Shown here piece by piece: positions 42,048 through 51,146 of a stretch of 64,000 nucleotides of DNA. Source of the DNA: Paenibacillus_Z sp042653205 (GTDB lineage: Bacteria; Bacillota; Bacilli; Paenibacillales; Paenibacillaceae); assembly GCF_042653205.1 (NCBI RefSeq), contig NZ_JBHSHY010000019.1, positions 1 through 64,000 on the forward strand, written 5' to 3'. A program made the translations under genes and the position numbers. Numbering within the stretch: the stretch's first letter is position 1; every line of letters starts with the position of its first letter. Under the pieces are notes generated by a model. The model was not told the origin of the DNA and did no database searches. It saw only the letters and a program-made list of their open reading frames with translations.

Positions 42048-43259
42048 ATGATTATCGACGAGAAACGGCAGAGCAAGCCCCGGCGAGCTTCGATGGAGGA
42101 CTATTTGTCTCCGCAGGTGAGAGCGATCAAGCCTTCGGGCATCCGGCGGTTTTTCGATTTGGCGGCCGGACGCAAGGATATCATCACGCTCGGCGTCGGC
42201 GAGCCCGACTTCGTGACGCCTTGGCACGTGCGGGAAGCGTGCGTGTACGCGCTGGAGATGGGCAAGACGCAGTATACGTCCAACGCCGGCACGCCGGAGC
42301 TGCGCGAGGAGATCGCGCATTACCTGCAACGGCAGTACGAGGTTGCGTACGATCCGGGCAATGAAGTGCTCGTGACGGTCGGGGGCAGCGAGGCGATCGA
42401 TCTGGCGCTGCGGACGCTGATCGCCCCGGGCGACGAGATTCTCGTGCCGGAGCCCTGCTACATCTCGTATTCGCCGATCACGGCGCTGAGCGGCGGCGTG
42501 CCGGTCGGCGTCGAGACGTTCGCGAAGGACCAGTTCAAGCTGACGGCGGAGTCGCTGCGCGCGGCGATCACGCCGAAGTCCAAGGTGCTCATCCTGTGCT
42601 ACCCGAGCAATCCGACCGGCGGCATCATGACGCGCGAGGACTGGCTGCCGATCGCCAAGGTCGTCGAAGAGCATGACCTGATCGTCATCTCCGACGAGAT
42701 CTACGCGGAGCTGACGTACGGCACGAAGCACGTCAGCTTCGCCGCGATGCCCGGCATGCGCGACCGGACGATTCTGGTCAGCGGCTTCTCCAAGGCGTTC
42801 GCGATGACCGGCTGGCGGATCGGGTATGCTTGCGGCCATCCGGAGCTCATCGCCGCGATGCTGAAGATTCATCAGTATACGGTTATGTGCGCGTCGAACA
42901 TGGCGCAGGTGGCGGCACTCGAAGCGCTCCGAGGCGGCATGGAAGAGAAGGACCGGATGGTGGAGTCGTACAATCAACGCCGGCGGATCGTCGTGAAGGG
43001 CTTCCGCGAGATCGGCCTGGACTGCCACGAGCCGCAGGGCGCCTTCTACGCGTTCCCGTCCATCGCGGGACTCGGCATGACATCGGAGGAATTCGCGACG
43101 GGGCTGCTCCAGGACCAGAAGGTCGCGGCCGTCCCCGGCGACGTGTTCGGACTAGGCGGCGAGGGCCATCTGCGCTGCTCATACGCGACGTCCGTCAGCC
43201 TCATTACGGAGGCGATCGAGCGCATCGGCACGTACGTCCGCAAGCTGAAGGGCGAATAA
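42048..43259 (+). CDS. Class I aminotransferase (AlaT/YugH-like)
   Basis: A 403-aa PLP enzyme transferring amino groups between amino acids and 2-oxoacids. The ATG at 42048 follows GGTGAAGG. Fold type I motifs: LGVGEPDFVTPWHV, YTSNAGTPELREEI, YPSNPTGGIM, ISDEIYAELTYG, and the PLP-lysine in SGFSKAFAMTGWRIGY. C-terminal Arg for carboxylate binding is likely in HLRCSYAT. Translationally coupled to the upstream Lrp-type gene. Alanine aminotransferase is the best guess; aspartate or others are possible. Confidence 0.9.
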   Translation: MIIDEKRQSKPRRASMEDYLSPQVRAIKPSGIRRFFDLAAGRKDIITLGVGEPDFVTPWHVREACVYALEMGKTQYTSNAGTPELREEIAHYLQRQYEVAYDPGNEVLVTVGGSEAIDLALRTLIAPGDEILVPEPCYISYSPITALSGGVPVGVETFAKDQFKLTAESLRAAITPKSKVLILCYPSNPTGGIMTREDWLPIAKVVEEHDLIVISDEIYAELTYGTKHVSFAAMPGMRDRTILVSGFSKAFAMTGWRIGYACGHPELIAAMLKIHQYTVMCASNMAQVAALEALRGGMEEKDRMVESYNQRRRIVVKGFREIGLDCHEPQGAFYAFPSIAGLGMTSEEFATGLLQDQKVAAVPGDVFGLGGEGHLRCSYATSVSLITEAIERIGTYVRKLKGE

Positions 43260-43376
43260 TAGGAATCTTCTTGATTTCCAGACTTTGTTATACTTGCGTA
43301 ATCTTTATCGAATCTTTAACCCGCGCTGAGCACAAGCGTCGTGACATGGCATTGATTGATGACAGGAGGGATGGCA

Positions 43377-43595
43377 GTGACTTGTGCGAGAACGGGTCTT
43401 AAGCTGAAGTCCTTAACGTCTATGCGTCGGTTGGAAGACGAAATCTATGCGCTGCGCGTGAAGATGGAACAGTCTTACGCGGAAGAAGCGACGTTCAGCT
43501 CGGAGAAGGTCATCGGCCTCAGCCGGCTGCTGGATAACAAGATTAACGAGTATATGCGGTTTCGCAGAGGTTTGGGCGCAGCGCCGTTAAGCTGA
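43377..43595 (+). CDS. Spo0E-like sporulation regulatory protein
   Basis: A 72-aa protein of the Spo0E aspartyl-phosphatase family, which dephosphorylates Spo0A~P and delays sporulation. The GTG at 43377 is 7 nt after AGGAGG. The family pattern is a two-helix hairpin with S-x-x-L/V-D-x-x-I/L-N-x-Y: LEDEIYALRVKMEQSY followed by IGLSRLLDNKINEYMRF. A short basic N-terminal extension is unusual. Standalone unit between alaT-like and a terminator. Confidence 0.8.
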   Translation: MTCARTGLKLKSLTSMRRLEDEIYALRVKMEQSYAEEATFSSEKVIGLSRLLDNKINEYMRFRRGLGAAPLS

Positions 43596-43620
43596 CCCGG
43601 ACTCGCGACATCTGTTCCGG

Positions 43621-43652
43621 GAAGAGGTCCTTGCGAGGGCTTCTTTTCTTTT
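43621..43652 (+). terminator. Terminator after the Spo0E-like gene
   Basis: An imperfect GAAG..GGTCCT / AGGGC..CTTC stem followed by TTTTCTTTT, 26 nt after the stop. Confidence 0.55.
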
Positions 43653-43767
43653 GCCCGCAGCGCCGGGGATCCGGTCGGCGGCGAGCAATGCCCGCCCGGC
43701 CGCAAGTATGCTATAGTGAACGTAACTGATTAACGAAGGCAAGATGCGGAAGGAGCATGCAACGGCG

Positions 43768-44340
43768 ATGAAACTGTATACACGAACGGGCGACGGCGGC
43801 CAAACGTCGGTGAAGGGCGGGCGCGTCCGCAAGGACGACGCCCGGGTGGAGGCGTACGGCACGATCGACGAGCTGAACAGCTTCGTCGGCCTGGCGGCGG
43901 CGATGGCAGCCGCGCGCGAAGGGCTCGGAACGCTCGCGGCCGAATTGGTCGAGATTCAGCAGGAGCTGTTCGACTGCGGATCGGACCTCGCGTTCCGCGA
44001 CCCGGCAAACCGGGAGCTCAAGCTGACGGCGGAGGCTGCAATGCGGCTGGAAGGCTGGATCGACGCGCACGACGCGGCCGCGCCGGACATCACGCGGTTT
44101 ATTTTGCCGGGCGGCAGCGACGTGGCGGCGCAGCTGCACGTCTGCCGGACGGTGTGCCGCCGGGCCGAGCGGCGCGCCGTGACGCTGAGCGCCGAGGTCG
44201 AGGTGCCGGCGCCCGTCATGGTGTATTTGAACCGGCTGTCGGATTATTTCTTCGCGGCGGCGCGGGCGGCCAATGCGCGGCTGGGCGTGAGCGACGCCGA
44301 GTACGTCAGGAGCGCGGACGTGTTCCGCAAGCGCGATTGA
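43768..44340 (+). CDS. PduO-type cob(I)alamin adenosyltransferase
   Basis: A 190-aa enzyme transferring adenosyl from ATP to cob(I)alamin, giving coenzyme B12. The ATG at 43768 is used (AAGGAG 12 nt upstream); a longer frame starts 24 nt earlier but at the ribosome site. ATP-binding TRTGDGGQTSV, Asp/Arg signature VEAYGTIDELNSFVG, GGSDVAAQLHVCRTVCRRAE and YLNRLSDYFFAAARAANA are all intact. Length fits a single-domain PduO. Its stop overlaps the ATG of the next gene (TGATG). Confidence 0.93.
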   Translation: MKLYTRTGDGGQTSVKGGRVRKDDARVEAYGTIDELNSFVGLAAAMAAAREGLGTLAAELVEIQQELFDCGSDLAFRDPANRELKLTAEAAMRLEGWIDAHDAAAPDITRFILPGGSDVAAQLHVCRTVCRRAERRAVTLSAEVEVPAPVMVYLNRLSDYFFAAARAANARLGVSDAEYVRSADVFRKRD

Positions 44341-45392
44341 TGAGTCTGGACCAGACGTATTACGCGCCGCTCGCGGTTCGCGTGACGGAGGAGGACGCCG
44401 GCAAGACGGTCCGCGCCGTGCTGGAACGCCGGCTCGGCGTCTCCCGCAAGCTGCTGTCGCGGCTGAAGCTGACGGAGCACGGCATTACGGTGAACGGCGC
44501 GCGCGTCTACACGAATGAGCGCGTGGCCGCGGGCGATCTCCTCGAGCTGCGGATGGAACGGGAGGAATCGGACGACATCCTGCCAGAGCCGATGTCGCTC
44601 GACATCGTATTCGAGGACGACGACCTGCTCGTCGTGAACAAGCCGCCGGGCGTCATCGTGCATCCGACGCACGGCCATTATACGGGCACGCTGGCCAACG
44701 GCGTCGTCCACCACTGGCGCGAGCGCGGGGAACGGGTGCGCTTCCGGCCGATCCACCGGCTCGACGAGGATACGTCGGGCCTCGTCGCGATCGCGAAAAC
44801 CGCCTACGTCCACCAGCAGCTCTCGGAGCAGCTGCAGCGCGGCGAGGTGGACAAGCGGTACCGGGCGTACGTGTACGGCCGGCCCGCCGAGGCGGCGGCC
44901 ACGATCGACGAGCCGATCGACCGCGACGAGGTCAATCCGCATCTGCGGGTCGTGCGGCCGGACGGGTACCCGTCCGTGACCCGTTACGAGACGGAAGCCG
45001 TCTACGGCGGCGGCGCGGCGGCGAAGGTGAACCTGAAGCTGGAGACGGGGCGCACGCATCAGATCCGCGTCCACATGAAGCATATCGGCTGCCCCTTGAT
45101 CGGGGACAAGCTGTACGGCTATGCGGAACTGACGGCGGTCATCGCGGCGGACGGCAAGCCGTTCGATACCGCGGCGGGCGCCGGCGATCCGGCGGCGGTT
45201 GCGCTTGCAGCTTGTGCCATGGGCGCGGAGATGCCGGCGTCCGCGGCCGTGCTGGAGGCCGCGGTCGACCGGCAGGCGCTGCACGCAGCGATGCTGGCGT
45301 TCACGCATCCGATCACGCGGGAGCGTATGGCGTTCGAGGCCTCGCTGCCCGACGATTTGCGGCGGCTCGAGGCGGCGCTGGAGCGGCTATAA
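44340..45392 (+). CDS. RluA-family RNA pseudouridine synthase
   Basis: A 350-aa enzyme isomerising uridine to pseudouridine in rRNA or tRNA. The N-terminal S4 domain (about residues 20-80; GVSRKLLSRLKLTEHGITVN) is followed by the catalytic core with HRLDEDTSGLVAI (catalytic Asp) and RTHQIRVHMKHIGCPLIGD. After DKLYGY there is an insertion of about 45 residues, Ala-rich, before the usual RQALHAAMLAFTHP segment. Starts on the TGATG overlap with the adenosyltransferase. Exact RNA site unknown. Confidence 0.92.
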   Translation: MSLDQTYYAPLAVRVTEEDAGKTVRAVLERRLGVSRKLLSRLKLTEHGITVNGARVYTNERVAAGDLLELRMEREESDDILPEPMSLDIVFEDDDLLVVNKPPGVIVHPTHGHYTGTLANGVVHHWRERGERVRFRPIHRLDEDTSGLVAIAKTAYVHQQLSEQLQRGEVDKRYRAYVYGRPAEAAATIDEPIDRDEVNPHLRVVRPDGYPSVTRYETEAVYGGGAAAKVNLKLETGRTHQIRVHMKHIGCPLIGDKLYGYAELTAVIAADGKPFDTAAGAGDPAAVALAACAMGAEMPASAAVLEAAVDRQALHAAMLAFTHPITRERMAFEASLPDDLRRLEAALERL

Positions 45393-45394
45393 CG

Positions 45395-45433
45395 GGCCGG
45401 GCAGCTAGGCCGGGCAGCTAGGCCGGGCAGTTA
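45395..45433 (+). repeat. Three tandem 13-bp repeats
   Basis: GGCCGGGCAGCTA repeated at 45395-45407 and 45408-45420, with a third copy at 45421-45433 differing in one base (GTTA). Directly after the pseudouridine synthase stop. Confidence 0.85.
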
Positions 45434-45577
45434 GGCTTGCGTAGCTGTGCGGCTATGCGGCCGTTCGCGCATCCGGAGGGGGCGCGAGGACGGCCAGCCG
45501 CCGCTGCCGCGGCGAATCGTGCGCTTGCGGGCGATGCCGGACGGAGGCTGATATCGACGAATGGAGACGAGGACGAG

Positions 45578-45937
45578 ATGAAGACATTGACGATCTACGA
45601 CTATCCCAAATGCGGCACCTGCCGCACCGCGATCAAGTGGCTGAAGGGCAAGGACTACGAGCTGGAGCATCACAACGTGTTCGAGACGGCGCCGTCCGAG
45701 GACGCGCTGGCGGAGCTCGTGCGCAAGAGCGGCCTCGAGGCGAAGAAGTTTTTCAACACGTCCGGCGAGGCATATAAGGAGATGGGCTTGAAGGATGTTC
45801 TGCCGGGCTTGTCGGAGCGGGAGAAGATCGCGCTGCTCGCGTCCAACGGCCGGCTGATCAAGCGGCCCGTCGTCACGGACGGCAGCACGGTCACCGTCGG
45901 CTTCAAGGAAGACGACTACGAGCGGGTCTGGGGCTAA
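45578..45937 (+). CDS. ArsC/Spx-family thioredoxin-fold protein
   Basis: A 119-aa protein. The redox motif CGTC in DYPKCGTCRTAIKWLK sits at residues 12-15, and GRLIKRPVV carries the conserved Arg-Pro segment of the ArsC/Spx family. Members include glutaredoxin-type arsenate reductases and the RNA-polymerase-binding regulators Spx and MgsR. The C-terminus (TVTVGFKEDDYERVW) matches the YusI/ArsC-related subgroup; the Spx polymerase-binding Gly cannot be judged. No arsenic genes nearby. Weak ribosome site, so the start is less sure. Confidence 0.82.
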   Translation: MKTLTIYDYPKCGTCRTAIKWLKGKDYELEHHNVFETAPSEDALAELVRKSGLEAKKFFNTSGEAYKEMGLKDVLPGLSEREKIALLASNGRLIKRPVVTDGSTVTVGFKEDDYERVWG

Positions 45938-45963
45938 TCGGCGGATACGGGAGGAGAATTCGT

Positions 45964-47166
45964 GTGACGAAGAAAACATGGCGGGCCGAGCGGCTGTCGC
46001 GTCTCGGCTCGTCGATCTTCGCGGAGGTGGCCGAATGGAAGCGCCGCGCGGCGGCGAACGGGCTGGACGTCATCGACCTCGGCATCGGCAGTCCGGATCT
46101 CCCGCCTTCGCCGGCCGTGCGGGAGGCGCTGAGCCGGGCCGCGCTGCGGGATGACGCCTACGGCTATCCCGGTTCGAAGGGGACGCCGGCGTTCCTCGCG
46201 GAGGCGGCCGAATGGCTGGCCTTCCGGTTCGGCGTCCGGCTCGATCCGGAACGGGAGCTGGTGTCGCTCATGGGATCGCAGGACGGCCTCGGCCATCTGG
46301 CGCTCGCGCTGTGCGATCCCGGCGATGCGGCGCTGCTGCCGGATCCGGGCTATCCCGTCTACGCGGCGGGGCTTGCGCTCGCCGGCGTCGAGCCGCATCT
46401 CATGCCGCTGCGGGCGGAGAACGGCTATTTGCCGGATTTCGATAGGATTCCGGACGACGTGTGGCGGCGGGCGAAGTTCATGCTGCTCAACTATCCGAGC
46501 AACCCGTTGTCGGCCGTCGCGGACCTCGCGTTCTTCGAGCGGGCCGTTGCCGCCGCCAAGCTTCACGGCGTGCTGATCGTGCATGACCTGGCCTATTCCG
46601 AGATGGCGTTCGATGGCTATCGTCCGCCGAGCATTTTGCAGGTTCCGGGCGCCGTCGACACGGCGGTGGAGTTCCATTCCTTGTCAAAGAGCTTCAATAT
46701 GGCGGGCGTGCGGATCGGCTTCCTGGCCGGCAACCGCGAGGCCGTCGCGGCGATGCGCGAGCTGAAGGCGAACATCGATTACGGCGTGTTCCTGCCCGTG
46801 CAGGAGGCGGGCATCGCTGCGCTCCGGGCGGATCGGCTGGGGACTGGACCGAAGGTCGGACCGCTGTACGAGCATCGCCGGGATGTGCTAGTCGAGGCGC
46901 TGGCGAAGCAGGGCTGGGATATCGGCCGACCGAAAGCGACCATGTTCTTATGGGCCGAACTGCCCAAAATGGCTTGGCAGCTCGCGGAACCGTGGAGCTC
47001 GCGTCGAATTTCCCGGGAAATGCTCGAACGGGCAGGCGTCGCGGTCATTCCAGGCGACGCGTTCGGCGCCGAGGGAGAAGGGTACGTGCGCATCGCGCTC
47101 GTGGAGAGCGAGGCCCGGCTGCGCGAAGCGGCGGCCCGCATCGGGGCATTCATTCGCGGCGAATGA
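45964..47166 (+). CDS. Class I aminotransferase (LL-DAP aminotransferase-like)
   Basis: A 400-aa PLP-dependent enzyme from a GTG start with GGGAGGAG upstream. Motifs: DLGIGSPDLPPSPAV, YGYPGSKGTPAFL, LLNYPSNPLSAVA, HDLAYSEMAFDGY and the PLP-lysine in HSLSKSFNMAGVRIGF. The order resembles the DapL/YhdR-type aminotransferases used in lysine or other amino-acid pathways. The start lies 26 nt after the ArsC-like gene. No dap genes around, so substrate is uncertain. Confidence 0.88.
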   Translation: MTKKTWRAERLSRLGSSIFAEVAEWKRRAAANGLDVIDLGIGSPDLPPSPAVREALSRAALRDDAYGYPGSKGTPAFLAEAAEWLAFRFGVRLDPERELVSLMGSQDGLGHLALALCDPGDAALLPDPGYPVYAAGLALAGVEPHLMPLRAENGYLPDFDRIPDDVWRRAKFMLLNYPSNPLSAVADLAFFERAVAAAKLHGVLIVHDLAYSEMAFDGYRPPSILQVPGAVDTAVEFHSLSKSFNMAGVRIGFLAGNREAVAAMRELKANIDYGVFLPVQEAGIAALRADRLGTGPKVGPLYEHRRDVLVEALAKQGWDIGRPKATMFLWAELPKMAWQLAEPWSSRRISREMLERAGVAVIPGDAFGAEGEGYVRIALVESEARLREAAARIGAFIRGE

Positions 47167-47190
47167 CCGCATTGCCGCACAGATCGCGTA

Positions 47191-47228
47191 AAAAGGTCGA
47201 TCGGGAGAGGAGTCCCGGTCGACCTTTT
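47191..47228. terminator. Terminator between convergent genes
   Basis: AAAAGGTCGATCGGGA pairs with TCCCGGTCGACCTTTT (one G-T pair), ending in T-runs on both strands, so it can serve the aminotransferase and the convergent P450. Confidence 0.85.
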
Positions 47229-47246
47229 GTCATATGGCGCGCCTAG

Positions 47247-48464
47247 CTAGCGAAGCTCGATCGGCAGCTCCCGCAGTCCGCGCATCAGAATGCCGGGCCG
47301 CCATTCGGCGCCGGCGAACGACGGGCTGAGCCGCAGATCGGGCAGCCGCCGGAGCAGCGCCGTCAGCGCGATGCGTCCCTCGATTCGGGCGAGCGGCGCG
47401 CCGAGGCAGAAATGAATGCCGTTGCCGAAGGCGATATGTTTGTTTTTCTTCCGGCTCAGGTCGAGACGCCCGGGGTCGTCGAACTGGGCGGGGTCGCGGT
47501 TGGCCGCGCCGAGGCCGACGAGGATGAGGTCGCCCTTGCGCACGTACTTGCCGTGCCATTCGAAATCGCGGCTGGCCCAGCGGGACGTGGCGATTTCCAC
47601 CGGGCTGTAGTAACGCAGCAGCTCTTCGACGGCGGTCGCGGACAGCGACGGGTCCTGCCGCCACAGGCGCAGCTGGTCGGGATTCTCGAGCAGCGCGAGC
47701 AGGCCGTTGCCGATCAGGTTGACCGTCGTCTCATGCCCGGCGACGATGAGGAGCCAGATCGTGGAGATAAGCTCGTCTTCCGACAGCCGGTCCTGGTTAT
47801 CGTGCGCCTGAACGAGCAGGCTGATCAGATCGTCGCCCGGCGTTTTCCTTCGCGCTTCGATCAGTTCCTCGAGATAGAGGCGGAAGGCCTGCAGGGAGGG
47901 ATAAGCAGCCTTCAGCTTCTCGCGGTCGTTGGCCGCTTCGATAAAGTCGCTCGACCAGCGCTTGAACAGGACGTAATCGTCGTCCGGGATGCCCAGCATC
48001 CGGCTGATGAAGGTTATGGGCAGCGGGAACGCGAAGTCTTCGATGGCTTCCAGCCTGCCCGCCTGCTCGATGCGGTCTATCAGATCTTCAGCAATGCGCA
48101 GGATATCGCTTTCCATGCGGTCGATCATCTGGGGTGTGAAGGCTTTCGATACGATGGCGCGGAGCCGGGTATGGTCCGGAGGATCGGACGACAGCATCTG
48201 TTTGCTGATCAGCGCCATTTCCTTCTCGGGGATGACCGCGGCGTAGTCTTCCGGGGACAGGGACTGCAGGTTTTTCGTGATGCGTTCATTGTCCTTGAGC
48301 GCCAGAATGGCGTCGTCGTACCGCGTGGTCAGCCAGGCCCGCTGGCCGTCGGGCATGGTCAATTCGTGCAGCGGGTCTTGGGCGCGCAGCCGGTCGTAGA
48401 GCTCGTGGGCTTGCCGTTTGAATGCGGGCGACGACACGTCGAGGTTCGCGTTTGGAATCGTCAA
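47247..48464 (-). CDS. Cytochrome P450
   Basis: A 405-aa soluble bacterial P450 of the CYP107-like group. The TTG at 48464 has GGAG 8 nt upstream. I-helix AGHETTVNLIGNGLLALL (oxygen-activating Thr), K-helix ELLRYYSP, and heme-binding FGNGIHFCLGAPLAR with the axial Cys. N-terminal segment has no membrane anchor. No ferredoxin or biosynthetic cluster flanks it, so the substrate and redox partner are unknown. Confidence 0.93.
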   Translation of the reverse strand: MTIPNANLDVSSPAFKRQAHELYDRLRAQDPLHELTMPDGQRAWLTTRYDDAILALKDNERITKNLQSLSPEDYAAVIPEKEMALISKQMLSSDPPDHTRLRAIVSKAFTPQMIDRMESDILRIAEDLIDRIEQAGRLEAIEDFAFPLPITFISRMLGIPDDDYVLFKRWSSDFIEAANDREKLKAAYPSLQAFRLYLEELIEARRKTPGDDLISLLVQAHDNQDRLSEDELISTIWLLIVAGHETTVNLIGNGLLALLENPDQLRLWRQDPSLSATAVEELLRYYSPVEIATSRWASRDFEWHGKYVRKGDLILVGLGAANRDPAQFDDPGRLDLSRKKNKHIAFGNGIHFCLGAPLARIEGRIALTALLRRLPDLRLSPSFAGAEWRPGILMRGLRELPIELR

Positions 48465-48840
48465 GAACGTCACTCCAATCCGATTATTGTCGAGGCGGGG
48501 CGAGTCCCTTGCCTGCCGCCTCTGATTGGTAGTGTACACCATCGCCATGGCCGCGCCCATGGGACCGAAGCCGCACGATCGGGTCCAGGCGGAAAAATAT
48601 CGTTCTCGGCCGGCCTGCGGGCCGTTCATCGGCATGCTGCCGACTGAACGCAACAAAAGCCGCGGCGTTCTCCGCGGCTTGGATCGCGAATGTGCGGACG
48701 GCGGACGGCGGGCGGAGCGAATGCAGCAAGGATGCCCTGTTCGCGCCGCGAAGTTACGGCGGGTGCTGCCGCGTTCGCTTCGCGCGGAAGGCTGCGACCG
48801 AATGATCGGGCGGCGGGCGAGCAGCGGAGGAAGCGCACGC
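48465..48840. other. Intergenic region with a GC-rich hairpin
   Basis: A 376-nt stretch. The hairpin AAAAGCCGCGG (48655-48665) / CCGCGGCTT (48672-48680) has TTTTGTT on the minus-strand side, so it may terminate the oxidoreductase operon read on the minus strand (170 nt after its last stop). No gene seen. Confidence 0.4.
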
Positions 48841-49821
48841 TTAGCGCTCGATTTTCACCGGCTGGCGCCGTGCCGCCGATTCGTATGCGGCGAGCGCGAC
48901 GCGCACCGCCTCGAGGCCGTCCTCGCCCGTGACGGCGACCGGCCGGCCGGTTCGGACGCTGTCGACGAAGGAGGCGACGAGGCCGGCATCCATGTCCGAG
49001 CCCCAGTTCGCCCAGGACGTCTTCATCGTCGCGTCCTTATGGACGACGATGTTTTGCTTGAACAGATCGACCTTGGAGACGCCGGCGCTGCCGACGATCT
49101 CGAGCGTGACGTCGCCCCAGGTCGGGAACGACTTCGTGCGCGACCAGGACGGGTCGAGCGAAGCGATGACGCCGTTGTCGAACGCGAACGCGAGCGCGCC
49201 GCAGTCGTCGGCCGCGATGGCGTGGAAGCGGGTGGCGATTTCCGCGTACACCTCGACGATTTCCGCGCCGGGCATGATCCAGCGCATCAAGTCGACGACG
49301 TGCACGGTGTGGTCGATGACGGCGCCGCCGCCGGATTTGGCCTTGTCAATGAACCAGCCGCCCGGCATCGTGCCGCGGTTTGTGCCCTCCAGGGCGCGGA
49401 TGCGGCCGAGCACGCCGCTTTCGACGTCGCGTTTCATCGCCGCGGCCGCCGGGTGGAACCGGCAGGGGAACGCGGTCATCAGCTGAACGCCGTGCTTGCG
49501 GGCCGCGGCGACGATGGCTTCCGCGCCCTCCAGGGAATCGGCGAGCGGCTTCTCGCACAGCACGTGCTTCCCGGCTTCCGCCGCGGCGACCGCCATCTCG
49601 CGGTGCAGGGCGTTCTCGGAGCAGACGACGACGGCGTCGATGTCCGACGCGAGCAGCTTCCCGTAATCCCGCTCCCACCGCGTGCCGAAATCATGGGCAG
49701 CCTGTCGGCCCCGCGCTTCTTCCGGATCCGCGACGCCGGCGATCTCGATGCCGAGCCGGCGCAGTCCGTTGACGTAGGCGTAGACGTGCATATGGGCGAC
49801 GCCCAATAGACCGATCTTCAT
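48841..49821 (-). CDS. Gfo/Idh/MocA-family oxidoreductase (downstream copy)
   Basis: A 326-aa NAD(P)-dependent sugar or inositol dehydrogenase-like protein. N-terminal Rossmann start MKIGLLGVAHMHVYAYVNGL (Gly-rich loop modified to GVAHMH), the family lysine in GKHVLCEKPLADSLEGA, and the C-terminal GGGAVIDHTVHVVDLMRW with the catalytic His region. The stop of the upstream paralogue is followed at once by this ATG (TAAATG), so the two are translationally coupled. Substrate unknown, most likely a sugar or polyol. Confidence 0.88.
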   Translation of the reverse strand: MKIGLLGVAHMHVYAYVNGLRRLGIEIAGVADPEEARGRQAAHDFGTRWERDYGKLLASDIDAVVVCSENALHREMAVAAAEAGKHVLCEKPLADSLEGAEAIVAAARKHGVQLMTAFPCRFHPAAAAMKRDVESGVLGRIRALEGTNRGTMPGGWFIDKAKSGGGAVIDHTVHVVDLMRWIMPGAEIVEVYAEIATRFHAIAADDCGALAFAFDNGVIASLDPSWSRTKSFPTWGDVTLEIVGSAGVSKVDLFKQNIVVHKDATMKTSWANWGSDMDAGLVASFVDSVRTGRPVAVTGEDGLEAVRVALAAYESAARRQPVKIER

Positions 49822-50832
49822 TTACGCTTCCTCCTTTCCGAAGCTGTCCATCTCGACGGCGGTACCGGTTGCGGCCGAATGGAGGCACGCCAAGCTGATC
49901 CGCAGGGCTTCGTACGCATCCTCGGCGGTCAGGACGGGCGCGATGCCGTCCTCGATGCAGCGGAGGAAGTGCGCGAGCTCGTCGTCGTACGGACTGGCCG
50001 CCAGGGCGCTCTGCGGAACCTGCACGGCCGGGCGGTCGGCGGTTTGAGCGGCCAGCCGGGTGCGGTTCGTGACGGCGTCTTCCGAGTTGACGGAGAGAAT
50101 GCCGCCGCTGCCGGCGACCTCGAGCCGGGTCGCGAAGCCTTCCGGAAACGCCCACGAGCCGTTGGCGTACCCGATGGCGCCGCTGCGGAAGCGCAGCGTG
50201 GCGAAGGCGTGATCCGGCCCGGCGTGGTCGCCGGCGGCGCGCAGCCCGCGCGCGTAGACGCGTTCGACGTCGCCGAATGTCCAGCGCAGCCAGTCGAAAT
50301 CATGCAGCATCAGATCCAGCAGCACGCCGCCGGATTGGGCGAAGTCGGCGTACCAGCCGTTGCTGCCGCTCGGGGCAGAACTGACGCGTTCGGCCCGGAC
50401 CGTGCCGACGTCGCCGATCTCGCCGGCGCGGATCAACTCCCGGACTCGGACGTATTCCGGGAAGAAGCGGACGACGTGGCCGATATACAAGTGAACCCCG
50501 GCCGCCCTGCAGGCGTCGATCATCGTCCGGGCATCCGCGAGCGTACCGGCGATCGGCTTCTCGCAGATGACGTGCTTGCCGAGAGCGGCGGCGCGAAGGA
50601 CGTATTCCTTATGCAGAGGCGTCGGCAAACAAATATCGATGACGTCCGGTTCGGCGCCTCCCAGCAGGTCGTCCAGCGCGGCATACGCCGCCGTGCCCAG
50701 CCGTTCGGCCAGCGCGCCGGCGGCTTCCGGGCGTGCGTCGACGATGCCGACCAGCTCCGCGCGCGGATTGCGGGCATGGGCTTCGGCATGAACGGACCCC
50801 ATGGCGCCGGCGCCGATAAGTGCGATTCGCAT
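49822..50832 (-). CDS. Gfo/Idh/MocA-family oxidoreductase (upstream copy)
   Basis: A 336-aa paralogue, first gene of the pair. NAD-binding GAGAMGSVHAEAHARN, family motif GKHVICEKPIAGTLADA, and GVLLDLMLHDFDWLRW. GGAGG precedes the ATG. Two different dehydrogenases in tandem are common in inositol and rare-sugar pathways where oxidation at one carbon is followed by reduction at another. It is unlike the following gene in the Rossmann loop, so they probably act on different substrates or steps. Confidence 0.88.
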   Translation of the reverse strand: MRIALIGAGAMGSVHAEAHARNPRAELVGIVDARPEAAGALAERLGTAAYAALDDLLGGAEPDVIDICLPTPLHKEYVLRAAALGKHVICEKPIAGTLADARTMIDACRAAGVHLYIGHVVRFFPEYVRVRELIRAGEIGDVGTVRAERVSSAPSGSNGWYADFAQSGGVLLDLMLHDFDWLRWTFGDVERVYARGLRAAGDHAGPDHAFATLRFRSGAIGYANGSWAFPEGFATRLEVAGSGGILSVNSEDAVTNRTRLAAQTADRPAVQVPQSALAASPYDDELAHFLRCIEDGIAPVLTAEDAYEALRISLACLHSAATGTAVEMDSFGKEEA

Positions 50833-51066
50833 GATCTTGGGACCTCCTCAAGTTTTGCATTAGTAGACGCAGCCACAGGAGTGACAAGGTAGAACAATCC
50901 GGCTTCGAAAGCATAGCCGCCCAACATGATTTCACCGTTCTCCGGCACATTTCCTCCCGGCCGGTAAAAAAACGGGCTTTCCCGGAGATGTCCGCCCGCT
51001 CGCCCCCTTGCCCAAGAAACAGGTCGTCCCGGGCATATCGGACACGTTTGAACCGGAATTTTCGGG

Positions 51067-51095
51067 TTGACGGGCCCGAACGCGCGTCGTATACT
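51067..51095 (+). promoter_or_regulatory. Strong sigma-A-type promoter, plus strand
   Basis: TTGACG (51067-51072), exactly 17 nt, TATACT (51090-51095). It points away from the oxidoreductase pair into a region with only a very short reading frame. Confidence 0.6.
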
Positions 51096-51146
51096 GCGCC
51101 TGAGTAAGTACTGTTTAAACGGAACTCGCCGTCCGGTTCTTGCGTA

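Noticed and set aside
43744..43767. Upstream start of the cobalamin adenosyltransferase
   Set aside because: It would overlap its own ribosome binding site; the family begins at KLYTRTGDGG.
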